Below are positions 9,348 through 18,900 of a DNA stretch of 38,362 nucleotides, in pieces. Both the position numbers and the translations under genes were made by a program. Origin of the DNA: a virus; IMG/VR virus record IMGVR_UViG_3300042905_003398, positions 1-38,362 of that record. One strand, 5' to 3'. Under the pieces are notes generated by a model. The model made no database searches. It was not told where the DNA came from and saw only the letters and a list, made by a program, of their open reading frames with translations. How positions within the stretch are numbered: position 1 is the first letter of the stretch; each line of letters opens with the position of its first letter.

Positions 9348-10446
9348 TGTATGAAATGTCGTCCCGCAGAGAGGTGAGGTATCCATCGCCAACAAATCGG
9401 AACAGAGTCACATATGCCCTCCATGTGGGGTTGGCAAAAGAAAAATATTTGGTGGAAGGTGAGGGATTGAAGTAGAGACTGATAGCAGTAAAACCTCTAG
9501 ACGAAAGTTGACTCTGATACAACCTGTTCAGAGAAACACCACCACCTACTGCTACTCCAGCACTGGTAGTTTCAAACGGTATAGAAGGATATGCAGGAGA
9601 ATTGTTTCCTGCCCATGCAACTACGGCAACATCAAAGCCACCAATCTGAAGAATCCCTGCGTTCTCATTGAACAATATGCTGCCATTAGGTTGCCATTTG
9701 TTTGGCAACAAAAATATTCCTGCGTGAGAAGCGGTGTCTTTATCACCACTTCCCTGTCCACTAAAATTTTCAGGCTGTCTGTGTGATGCACTGATGATAG
9801 AAGTTATAGGTTGACCTGGAGGGGTGGTGTATGCGGCTATGGAAGCCTTTGCGGTGAAATTGAATGATGGGTAATCACCAACAGGAAGGAATCCAGAACC
9901 GGTGTCAATTGTAGACGGATAGTATGAGGGTGTTACCGCGACCCCGTTCACTCTGGTTTGTGTTAGTTGTGTGAATCCATTGGCTTTTCCCACTGCCACC
10001 CATATAACGGTGTTTTGTTCCGCTTCTCCACCTTTCTGTCCAAGAAATCCAGTAGCACTTGCTGCTCCAGATGCGGATGTGGAGAAGTTTGATGTTATGG
10101 TGAAACGCCCGTCTGTGTTGTCCCATGCAACTTGTCCAGCAGCAAGAGCAAACTGACGAACCGACTGTGCGCCTCCATAGACCGAGCCAATAGGCGATCC
10201 GCCAAAAGGGTGCTGTGAGATTCCCCGAGTCAGGATGGCACCACACTCCCGTGCATCGGGGTGGGCAATCTTTCCACGAAAATCAGAAAATTTTACTTCG
10301 CCGGTAAGAGTTATCCCTTCGGCAGCATTGGGAACACCTGTGCTTGGTCTGGAGTATTCTGCAATTCCAGAAGGTCTTCCTGCCAATTTGCCGTATTCAG
10401 CCTCTACAGCACTGACTGATACCTGTCCAGTGGATGGAATCGGCAT
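9343..10446 (-). CDS. Phage structural protein, putative tail fibre component (367 aa)
   Basis: The N-terminus MPIPSTGQVSVSAVEAEYG, followed by LTGEVKFSDFRGK at about residues 47-59, is a pattern common in phage virion proteins: a short 'PSSGQISLSDI..E.G' start, then an 'ISLSDFRG' element. The rest is beta-rich, with Gly/Ser/Thr-rich linkers and several aromatic-ended strands. No catalytic motif is visible. A clear ribosome site (AGAGG) stands about 8 bases before the ATG. The gene follows the 790-aa S74 fibre by four bases and precedes the 1010-aa beta-helix protein, so it is probably co-expressed with both. Function beyond virion structure is inferred. Confidence 0.82.
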   Translation of the reverse strand: MPIPSTGQVSVSAVEAEYGKLAGRPSGIAEYSRPSTGVPNAAEGITLTGEVKFSDFRGKIAHPDARECGAILTRGISQHPFGGSPIGSVYGGAQSVRQFALAAGQVAWDNTDGRFTITSNFSTSASGAASATGFLGQKGGEAEQNTVIWVAVGKANGFTQLTQTRVNGVAVTPSYYPSTIDTGSGFLPVGDYPSFNFTAKASIAAYTTPPGQPITSIISASHRQPENFSGQGSGDKDTASHAGIFLLPNKWQPNGSILFNENAGILQIGGFDVAVVAWAGNNSPAYPSIPFETTSAGVAVGGGVSLNRLYQSQLSSRGFTAISLYFNPSPSTKYFSFANPTWRAYVTLFRFVGDGYLTSLRDDISYT

Positions 10447-10450
10447 GAAA

Positions 10451-12823
10451 TTACCTCTTCTCTAGTTCTTCTACTCGCGTGGACAATTCCTTCACTGCCT
10501 GAACAAGCAGACCAACAAGATTTCCGTAGGCAAGCGCAAGGTTTCCTGCTTCATCCGTGGAAACTGCTTCAGGAAGAACAGCCTGAACATCCTGTGCAAG
10601 CAAACCGGTTTTTCTGCTACCGTTGGAGTCCGTATACAGGACACCAACCAACGAACGAACCTTGTTCAGGGAATCCGCGATGGGAGAAATGTCTCGCTTG
10701 TATCGTGCATCAGAGAATGCAACAATGTCGTCGCTTGCGTAAATTTTTCCTGTGACAGACAGTCTATATGCAGATGTTGGCGTTGCTGCTATGCCAACAA
10801 AACCATCAGCAGATATTCGCATTCTTTCGGTGTTGTTGGTAGCAAATCCAAGAGCCTGATTCTCCCACTGCCAAACATATGCATCTCCGGCACTACCAAT
10901 ATGGAGGTGAAATCCATCGGATACACCCTCTCCTGTGCTTGTATTGGTAATTCTAAGTCCATGAGAACTAGATCCTGAACGATGAATATGGAGAAGATCG
11001 CTAGGACTTTGCGTTCCAATTCCAATATTGCCGTTTGCTGTAATACGAGCACGCTCAATACCACTCGTCGCAAACAACATTGGAGTTGGACTGTAATTCC
11101 ACACAAAAGTGTTTGCACTAGCATCACACTCAAGCATAAGACCATTGCTAGTTGCCGCGCTGTTTTTAATATTAATTGCAGTGCTGACGGCGGTGCTAGA
11201 TGCCACAGTAAGTTTTCTGTCCGGACTGATAGTCCCAATACCTACATTTCCGTTTGCATCTATACGCAGCCGTTCTGTGGTGTTGGTATAAAATCTCAAA
11301 TATCCAGAAGAACCACCACTTTCTCCATTGATTTTTATGCTACTGTCAAACTGATACTCATTCCCCAAACCAATACGAACACTGCCGTTTGTTTCTATTT
11401 TGGTTGCAGGAGACACAACACCAAGTCCGAGATTTCCACCATTAGTCAACCGCATCCGCTCTGTGCCGCTGGTAAGCGTGCTGGTATTCGTCTTGAAAAC
11501 CAAGTCTTCATTCACACCAGCACCGCGCATAATGCCCGAGCGAAGGTCACCCACCAGCAGATTTGGATAGTCGGGATCTACTCCACCAATGATGGCAGCG
11601 CGTGTATACGGCTTGGCTTTGATGATGTATTGGACTGCCACATACGGCGGCACATTCGAAATAAGCGAATTCAGTGAGCCAGAGGTAACATATGCGTTTA
11701 CTCCAGATGCAACACCCGTTGCTGCCGGTGTGCCTTCTTGACCACCAAACGATCCAAGAGAATATGAATTAGAAATTGCAGACGAGTATGTTGAGTCACC
11801 CTCTGCATCTGAAATAGCCGATGTGTTTACACCAAGGGCAAACCGTCCACGCAGATCAGGAGCATTGAAGTGGGTAATGTTTGTTGTGGTAATGGTGATT
11901 GCGTTTCCACCACTTCTTACCGTACCAGTAATTGCACCAGTAGGAGGAGCAATAAGGAACCGATACGCCGAAGTTCCAGTCAGGGTATTGGTTCCCGTTC
12001 CTGTCCCAAACACTGCGTTTGGATGAGAGAATGTCTTTGTGGTGCTGTTGTATCTTGGCAGAGTCTGTACTACAGCAGTAGATGAAGTGACCGAAAGTAT
12101 TACACCAGTGATGTCTGCATTAGAATCGTACACTCCACCGCTCCAAGCAGTCGCAGCATTGCTCTTGAACTGAACAATGTCGGTGGCTGCAATGTGCGAG
12201 TTAAGGGCTGTGCCCGTGAGTGTCACCACATGACCGTGCATGGGCGCACGGGGAGCAACAGTGTTCAGGAGTTTGTCGTATAGTTCAGCGTAATCCGAAA
12301 TTGCATACGATGCGCCGTTGCACGACAGCCATGTATCGGGAATCACCGTGCCTGCAAAAGGCATCACCGTTCCAACAGGCTGAATCTGATCCACTGACAC
12401 AGTGGACGATCCACCAATCTGTGTTCCAAGGTAATTCACAACCAAGTGACCTGTTCCGGTGGAAGACCGAATGGCAATAGGCTTGACAACGCTTCCTATT
12501 GCACTTGGGGGAGAGCCAGTCAAGCCACCTGCAAGAGAGTCAGACAAAAACAGCGCAGGCAGAGAAATTCCAGAAAACGATGCAGGCAGTTCAATAAAAC
12601 CAGAGTAAACCACAGTAAACGAAGAGGAACTTGCAACTTGAGACACCACTCCAGCAACTTCGGCATTTGCGGCATTGTTGGCTTGTGCCTTTGTCCACTT
12701 GCCCTCGGCAACATTGTAGCGAACAACATCACCAGGCGAAAACCCGTGAGACACCTGTGCGTGGCTCTCGCTCACTGTTTTTGCTAGAACTGTTCCGCCC
12801 TGTAGTGGTAGTGATGATCCCAT
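10451..12823 (-). CDS. Tail fibre with collar domain and C-terminal S74 intramolecular chaperone
   Basis: This 790-residue protein is a modular fibre. Residues 18-134 form a virion module also found twice in the preceding 988-aa protein. A phage tail-collar domain spans about 149-335, starting PVGTVMPFAGTVIPDTWLSC and ending NAPDLRGRFALG, but split by about 130 inserted residues. The module closes with VPPYVAVQYIIKAK. Four imperfect repeats follow, each with a TERMR-I-like strand and an NGN-GIGT-like turn, typical of trimeric fibre shafts. The last 87 residues match a peptidase S74 chaperone: FSDARYKRDI places Ser704 and Lys709 five residues apart, like the self-cleavage dyad of endosialidase chaperones. 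GLLAQDVQ and a C-terminal coiled coil (VKELSTRVEELEKR) follow. It probably trimerises and then releases the chaperone. Confidence 0.93.
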   Translation of the reverse strand: MGSSLPLQGGTVLAKTVSESHAQVSHGFSPGDVVRYNVAEGKWTKAQANNAANAEVAGVVSQVASSSSFTVVYSGFIELPASFSGISLPALFLSDSLAGGLTGSPPSAIGSVVKPIAIRSSTGTGHLVVNYLGTQIGGSSTVSVDQIQPVGTVMPFAGTVIPDTWLSCNGASYAISDYAELYDKLLNTVAPRAPMHGHVVTLTGTALNSHIAATDIVQFKSNAATAWSGGVYDSNADITGVILSVTSSTAVVQTLPRYNSTTKTFSHPNAVFGTGTGTNTLTGTSAYRFLIAPPTGAITGTVRSGGNAITITTTNITHFNAPDLRGRFALGVNTSAISDAEGDSTYSSAISNSYSLGSFGGQEGTPAATGVASGVNAYVTSGSLNSLISNVPPYVAVQYIIKAKPYTRAAIIGGVDPDYPNLLVGDLRSGIMRGAGVNEDLVFKTNTSTLTSGTERMRLTNGGNLGLGVVSPATKIETNGSVRIGLGNEYQFDSSIKINGESGGSSGYLRFYTNTTERLRIDANGNVGIGTISPDRKLTVASSTAVSTAINIKNSAATSNGLMLECDASANTFVWNYSPTPMLFATSGIERARITANGNIGIGTQSPSDLLHIHRSGSSSHGLRITNTSTGEGVSDGFHLHIGSAGDAYVWQWENQALGFATNNTERMRISADGFVGIAATPTSAYRLSVTGKIYASDDIVAFSDARYKRDISPIADSLNKVRSLVGVLYTDSNGSRKTGLLAQDVQAVLPEAVSTDEAGNLALAYGNLVGLLVQAVKELSTRVEELEKR
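10789..11480 (-). repeat. Four imperfect fibre-shaft repeats inside the 790-aa fibre gene
   Basis: Four copies of a unit with a TERMR-I-like strand followed by NGN-GIG-like turn occur at about 11421-11480, 11227-11285, 11013-11066 and 10789-10846, spaced 190-225 bases apart. They encode TERMRLTNGGNLGLG, TERLRIDANGNVGIG, IERARITANGNIGIG and TERMRISADGFVGIA. Similar units build the shafts of trimeric fibres that end in an S74 chaperone. Confidence 0.85.
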
Positions 12824-12842
12824 AGTTTTATCCTATTTTACT

Positions 12843-15809
12843 TCAGCCTATTGCTATGAATGTTATTCTGTTTGCGGCAGTAAATTCTGGAATAGTTGAA
12901 GTGTTTGCTAATGCATGATATATGTCAAAAGTAGTAGAATTTACGATCACCACATTAACCGTGGTTCTAGCGTTTACATTTGCAACCGCTTGTCCAGCAG
13001 AAGAAGCAACCACTGCGTAATTGTCAGGAAGAGGTGTTGCAAATGTTACTCTGTAAACACCAGCACCAGTTCTGACAACACTTGAAATATTTGCACCAAC
13101 TACTGCTGATGGATTACTTGCCGCTCCGCTTGGAGTTATCCTTCCCCATGCACGGGCACCAATAATAGGAGCAGAACCGGTATGAGCAGAAGCATTCATG
13201 TCCGCACTTCCGAGCCGCAGGGTATTCAGACTAACAATATTTGAGTTGAAATTTCCACTTGCATCACGAGCCACGATTGCGTTTCCGGTGTTTGCGTCAG
13301 TAGCCGTAGTTGCGCTGTTGTTCACCTTGCCTGCGGTGGAAATGGTGGCAAGTTTTGCGTCAGTAATTGTTCCATCTGTAATATCGGCATTCACAATGCT
13401 GCCTGCTGCTATTGCTGTGGTCAGGCTGATGTTTCCGCTTCCGTCAAAAGCGACACCAGTAGCAGTTACATCACCAGCAAGCGCAATAGTTCTAGATGTT
13501 CTTAGTGCCGATGCAGTGATTGCATTTCCATAGAAAGTGGGACCACTCACACCCGCAGCAGCACTCACAAATCCTGCGAATGTGCCAGTAAACCCCGAAA
13601 CCTTGAACAGTTCAGTCAGTGTCAGGTTTGATCCCCGTGTTGCCGTGCGTTGTGTCAAACCAGACAGACGAAGAACCGGATCAGAGTTTTCCACTCCCAC
13701 TTCCACAGCAGTTCTTGCAAGATTACTTCCGTCTGTGCTTTCGAATGTATTGGCGCTTCCAGCCTTTGGTCTTACGCCATACGACAGAACCGAGTTTCCT
13801 GTGCTGTTCATGGAACCAAACACATTGAGTGTGTTTGGATAGGCAGACGAGTAGCGGCTTGCAAGGATAACCGATCCGTTTGTTGCTTCCGCATCACCAG
13901 AGACAATTGTTCCCTGAACCGAAAGAGTAGATCCGGCACCAGAGGAAACTGATGTAAAAGAAGACGGACCAATACGGATGTTTCCCTTTACCGTGTTGTC
14001 AAACACCATGACCTGCCGTCCTGGTGCTGATCCTCCATCGTAAACACTGAACACCAAATTTCCGTTTTGGGATGCTCGCAAGTCCTGTATCAAAAGACTG
14101 CCCATAGGAACATTGACATCGGTAAGAGGAGCAACGACTGCTCCTCTATACGAATACACATACCCCGTAGTCGGTGATGTGGCAAACATCACCGGCTTAT
14201 CTACAGTGTTCAACCCTGTTGGGCGAGAATCGGTGAGAGAAGCAGTTGCTCCTTCAAATGCACCAGTAGTTCCAGCACTGTTTACGCTCAAATAGTAGTT
14301 TCGTCCTGCGACCAGTGGTCCAGGTGTGCCACTGTTGATGGCAGTTATGCCACTAGCAGAGAAAAATCCATCCATCATAAGGTTGAAAGACTCGTTTATG
14401 CCGGTATACGGAGGCTCAAACGGAATGGCGGAAATAACCATGCCAGCAACACTGTCTGCGTTCTGACTGTCTTTTGCGTCTGCTCGAACATATGCACCGT
14501 ATGCATAACGAGAAGCGGTGTATCCAAAACCAGATCCGTATTCAAGAGTGATCCCTCCAGATACTGCGCGGAACCGAATCACATCACCAGGCTTGAACTG
14601 ATTGATCTGATTAATAGTTACGGTGTTGCTTGTGGATTCCGCAAGGACAACAGAATCACTCAACACACCGCCCGTCCACGGAATCACTATGACTGAAGAA
14701 CTTGTGTTGGCAACAAAGACCGCTTTGTGAACGGTGTTTGTAAGTGTTGGTGCAGAAGGTATTACCTTTCCTGCAACATCTGTGCTGAGGTAATACACTG
14801 CACCAGTGATTCCTCTCGCAGCCCCATCCGTAGTGATTGAGGACCAGTTCAGGTCATGCACTTCTCCCAAAAATGTCAATTCAAAGTTGTTGCCGTCTAT
14901 TACTTTAGAAACTATTCCAACCACCTCTGCGTTTACTGCATTGTTTCCCTGAGCAGCAACATAGTTTCCGTTTGTTGGATCAATCCGCACAGGGGTTCCG
15001 ATAATATGTGCGTGATTGATCTGCCTAACAGTCTTTTTGTTCGCACCGTCTTTGATTGCAACAAATGGTCTTGAAGGATTGGTAGACGGTAGATTGACCT
15101 CAATGAAAGCAGTGGTTCCGGCTGGAGAATACCGAGACATCTCAATGGTTCTGCCGGTCGTGGTTCCGTTACCGGCAAAACTCATAATCAAGCCGTGTTC
15201 GGTTGTTGCTCCACCGTCAATGCGAATTCCTGTGCCGTGAACAAGGAGATTTCCGCCTGCGTTTGGACTAAGCCCACCAGTGTTGCCTTTGAACCCTATG
15301 TGTCCATCACCTGTCCATATTCCAATAATGCCGTGGAGTGATGTGGGAGTCCACAGCCATTCCGCAGTGTTTCCGCTTCCACGACGGAGCAGCAGTCCAC
15401 CGCCGCCAGCAGTAGAAATATTTGCATCACTTGCAGCAGCAGTATCACCAAGAACGATATTGTAATCGTCTATGGTTACAATGTTTGCATTAACGGTAAA
15501 ACTGTCTGCATTGAAAGTAACTGGTCCGTTGAAGGTTACGCCAGAACCAAATACAACCTGATCGGTGAATGCCATCCGAGCAGAAAATGTGTGTCCTGTT
15601 GGAACGGTCGGGGACAGCGTATACGACAAGTTTCCCGCAGAATCGGTGGAAGCAACAGTATCACTGGAACTCACACCCGCATACACAGCCATCTTGTTCA
15701 GTTTGTAGATGCCGGTGTTTGTGATGTCTTTCCACACATTGAAAGTATCACCCAACAACACCTCTGGTATTGCATATGTGTTTGAGTCTGGTCCTGTGTT
15801 TGCTGCCAT
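12843..15809 (-). CDS. Large virion structural protein, putative tail fibre (988 aa)
   Basis: The N-terminus (NTYAIPEVLLGDTFNVWKDI, at about residues 11-30) is typical of a fibre family in environmental T4-like phages, where this segment probably anchors to the baseplate. A beta-rich region follows (about 85-260). Two copies of a module sit at about 264-378 and 401-555, starting with INHAHIIGTPVRI and INQFKPGDVIRF and ending near YYLS plus a KAVF/KPVMF strand. The C-terminal region has a fibre-shaft stretch (about 795-880, including NADITDGTITDAKLATIS), then a beta-sandwich tip ending RITFIAIG. No enzyme motif is seen. It lies three bases after the 61-aa coiled-coil gene and 19 bases before the S74 fibre gene, so these may form one fibre assembly. 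Confidence 0.85.
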   Translation of the reverse strand: MAANTGPDSNTYAIPEVLLGDTFNVWKDITNTGIYKLNKMAVYAGVSSSDTVASTDSAGNLSYTLSPTVPTGHTFSARMAFTDQVVFGSGVTFNGPVTFNADSFTVNANIVTIDDYNIVLGDTAAASDANISTAGGGGLLLRRGSGNTAEWLWTPTSLHGIIGIWTGDGHIGFKGNTGGLSPNAGGNLLVHGTGIRIDGGATTEHGLIMSFAGNGTTTGRTIEMSRYSPAGTTAFIEVNLPSTNPSRPFVAIKDGANKKTVRQINHAHIIGTPVRIDPTNGNYVAAQGNNAVNAEVVGIVSKVIDGNNFELTFLGEVHDLNWSSITTDGAARGITGAVYYLSTDVAGKVIPSAPTLTNTVHKAVFVANTSSSVIVIPWTGGVLSDSVVLAESTSNTVTINQINQFKPGDVIRFRAVSGGITLEYGSGFGYTASRYAYGAYVRADAKDSQNADSVAGMVISAIPFEPPYTGINESFNLMMDGFFSASGITAINSGTPGPLVAGRNYYLSVNSAGTTGAFEGATASLTDSRPTGLNTVDKPVMFATSPTTGYVYSYRGAVVAPLTDVNVPMGSLLIQDLRASQNGNLVFSVYDGGSAPGRQVMVFDNTVKGNIRIGPSSFTSVSSGAGSTLSVQGTIVSGDAEATNGSVILASRYSSAYPNTLNVFGSMNSTGNSVLSYGVRPKAGSANTFESTDGSNLARTAVEVGVENSDPVLRLSGLTQRTATRGSNLTLTELFKVSGFTGTFAGFVSAAAGVSGPTFYGNAITASALRTSRTIALAGDVTATGVAFDGSGNISLTTAIAAGSIVNADITDGTITDAKLATISTAGKVNNSATTATDANTGNAIVARDASGNFNSNIVSLNTLRLGSADMNASAHTGSAPIIGARAWGRITPSGAASNPSAVVGANISSVVRTGAGVYRVTFATPLPDNYAVVASSAGQAVANVNARTTVNVVIVNSTTFDIYHALANTSTIPEFTAANRITFIAIG

Positions 15810-15812
15810 ATG

Positions 15813-15998
15813 TTACTTGCTCTCTTTTATGGACTCCAAAAATGACCGCAATTCTTGAACTGCCGTTTTAAGAGTATGTATCTCGTTTCTCAAAACCTGT
15901 ATTTCGCTCTCAATTCTGCTTTTTTCAGAAAATTTGCTAATGGCGCTCTGATCTCTCAGGATCAATGCACCCGTAATAGCGTCCCGTATATACCTCAT
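15813..15998 (-). CDS. Small coiled-coil protein (61 aa)
   Basis: I have no firm family for this 61-residue product. Its second half (about residues 25-58, RIESEIQVLRNEIHTLKTAV onward) has hydrophobic residues at heptad positions and looks like a coiled coil. The first half has a MRYIRDAITGALILRD strand-rich start. The ATG overlaps the stop of the 1645-aa gene in an ATGA arrangement, and its stop is three bases before the next gene, which strongly supports expression. Small proteins of this kind recur beside DUF4815-type genes in environmental T4-like phages. A role in trimerising or connecting the neighbouring fibre is inference. Confidence 0.78.
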   Translation of the reverse strand: MRYIRDAITGALILRDQSAISKFSEKSRIESEIQVLRNEIHTLKTAVQELRSFLESIKESK

Positions 15999-18900
15999 GC
16001 TCGGATGTAACTCACTGTTCTGATGTTTCTTGCCGCAGGAATCTGGTAGTATGTGGCAGTAGTGGAGGGAGACTCCATCTCAACCGCGATCTGATACGCA
16101 GTAAACCGTCTGATTGTGTTTTCTGTTGCACCTACAAACTCAACCTCACGGAAGTCTATTTCGGAAGAACTGGTAAACTGCGGGGTGATTCGCTCCATCT
16201 GCTTCCATGTCTTTGTAAAGATGTCGGTTTCGCCCGTCAAGAGTGCGCGGAAATACACACGAATCACCCCGTCAGCATGAACAGGAATATTTGCATCAAC
16301 AAAAACCGAAACTCCATTAGAAGCCAATTCCGATGGCAATTCAACAACTCTGCTCACATATCGTGAAGTAGCGGTCTGTGGAACCGATGAATTCGTTTTT
16401 ACTGCGGCAACAAGCAGAGAACCACCATCTACCACAGGAGATACCGATGTATCGCTGCCACGATCCATCTGATAAACCATGTCTACATCAGAACCAAGAA
16501 GAGAATTAAAATACAGAGTTTCGTTGTTCAGGAACGAATACGATCCAATGCTTCGGGTCAAAGACGAAGAATCAGGAACGATTTCTGATGCGTAAACCTT
16601 CAATATCTGTGCATCACCAACCACAGGAACACCACTCCACCGAACAGTTCCGTTTGACACAAACTCGCAACGATTAATCTCAAACATAAGATCGGTGCTG
16701 TTTATTTCTGCCGCAGGACCAATTCCTTGTGGTGCGTATAGACTCCCTACACGCTGATTGTTTCCTGCCCTTCCACCGGTAGCGTCTGCGTTCTGTGTGC
16801 TGTTGAATCCAGTCTGTGCAGCAAACAATCGGTAATCATCGCTGTTTGCAAGCACACAAAGTGCGTATTCTCCAGGCTCAAGGTATACAGGACTGCTGAA
16901 CGAGAACTTGGTTTCTGTTGGGACGCTTGCGCTTGCCGTTATTCCTGATGCAGGAAAAACTACGGTGCTGAAAGGAACAACTACCGATGGCGATGGATAT
17001 CCAGAAATTGTTGGGCGAATCTGAACTGCCACTGGCAGAGCAGTGTCCTTTTGTGCAAAATACAGAGAAACGCTGCTCAAGAATACTCCACTCGGATTGG
17101 TCTTCTTGTCAACAAAGAAGGTCTGTGACAGAGGATCACTCCAGTGTGTGCTTTCAACAGAGTCAATATCCCGATTGAACGGATCTTTTGAAACTGCTTC
17201 GCTTGCTGGCAACTGTCTGCGTAGAACCGGAGGACGAGTGGCATACACTCCCGAATCCCTCTGCTCAAGCAGACCAGTGCAGCGATACACTGCTTCCGCT
17301 GCCATAGTTGCGTTTTCGGTTATCTCTGAATCCGAAACACGAACAACACGATCTCCTGCAAGGAAAGTTTCTGTTGGAATGGTAAATTCCACTGTGCAAG
17401 AACCAGAAGAATCTGTTTCAAATCCTGAAACCAAAACCTGTCCGTCAAACATGAGGCGAAGATTCTCGGCATTTGGCTTCAATCCGTGAACCACGGCAGT
17501 TACGGTGTTTGATGGAATGTAAGGAACGACACTACGATCAACCACACGAGAACCAATAGATTTCTTGATTCTGTTCTTCAACTGCCGCACACGAATGTAG
17601 TTGCTAGTCTTTTCGTTCACAGCCTCAATGGTTCTTGAAATGCCAACTGTATTGCTTCCAGAATTGACCGAAGGAACCGATGACCGAGAAATGGTTCTCG
17701 GGAGTTGAACAATTTTCTTCTGTATATCGTCTTGCTCTTCTTGAACTTGCTCTATTCCAGTCCATACACTTTCCCAATCATTCCACTGCGTTCCAAATCC
17801 GCGAGCATCATTTGCATTGCACGACACCCAGTTATCGTTTTCCATCAGGGCATTAGTCTTTACTACAGGACGATAAGACTGATCGTAGAACGAATCAATT
17901 TCGGGGGTCAACTTCATGTATCCAAGCCAGTTTACCGTATTTGACGGATTTATCTGAACACTGGTGGTGTATTGTTTGTTAGAAACATATGGGGTTTCGG
18001 AATAGTCTAGAGTAATAATACCGTCTTCTGACTGAACAGAATCAACCAATATGGGAGAAGGTGGATTTACCCGAGATGTGGTGAAGAAAGGACGCAACTC
18101 TCCGCGCTCATAGTCAACGGAGCAAGAATAAGAAGAGTCTACGACATCTGCCACAGAGTGACCATAAAATTCATCAACAAATATGGATGTTTTAAGTGGT
18201 TCTGTTTGTTCTACTGAAGTCTTCAGGGAACGAGACTCAAGTTCAGACTCAGAAAGAGACAGTTTGGCAAAAACTTCAACTTCGTCTACCCGCTTTTCCA
18301 TCTTACCAATGTCTGCCATCGTGTATCGCTTGCTGTCTACAGGAGTTATAACAACACTCCGCTCATCGTGGGTATATGATGGAACAGTAATAGTTGCAAT
18401 CACCATCCCATCGGTTGGGTCTGGTGGAGCAACAGGTGCAAGAGATGGAGTTCCGCTTACCAAGAAGAAAAGTGCAGATCCGTCCTGTGGGTCTGATTTC
18501 ACACATAACTTGTCTATTCTGGGCAGATAGTGCCGATACGAAACATCGGTGTCTCCCAGTATTCCAAACTCAGATCGTCCGTAAGGCTTCATCATCTGTG
18601 TGGTTGCTGTTAGTCCGCTTCGTCGGAAATCCAAGCAATTTGCCAGAGATACAGCCTTTCCTGTCTTTGGATTCACATACAGTGGAATGTTCTCGTAGTT
18701 TACTCCAACATACGATGCTGCTCCCACGAATGGAGCAGAAGCAAGTCCACCGTGAACAAAATATTGAAGGGACACATTCAATGAAACCGCAGATTCTGCA
18801 AAACTGTAACGAGCCTCTGTGGTTTTGTCTGGCTTGATATACAGTCTGGCATTTTGGTAATGTGTTTCTCTCTGTCCATCATCCAACTCAAAATCCGATG

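Noticed and set aside
10982-11677. A 231-codon plus-strand frame opposite the S74 fibre gene
   Set aside because: It is antisense to the fibre repeats; Cys/Thr/Arg-rich translation is typical of a shadow frame.
9343-15809. Target of a diversity-generating retroelement in the fibre genes
   Set aside because: No reverse transcriptase or template/variable repeat pair is visible, and the repeats seen are protein-shaft repeats.
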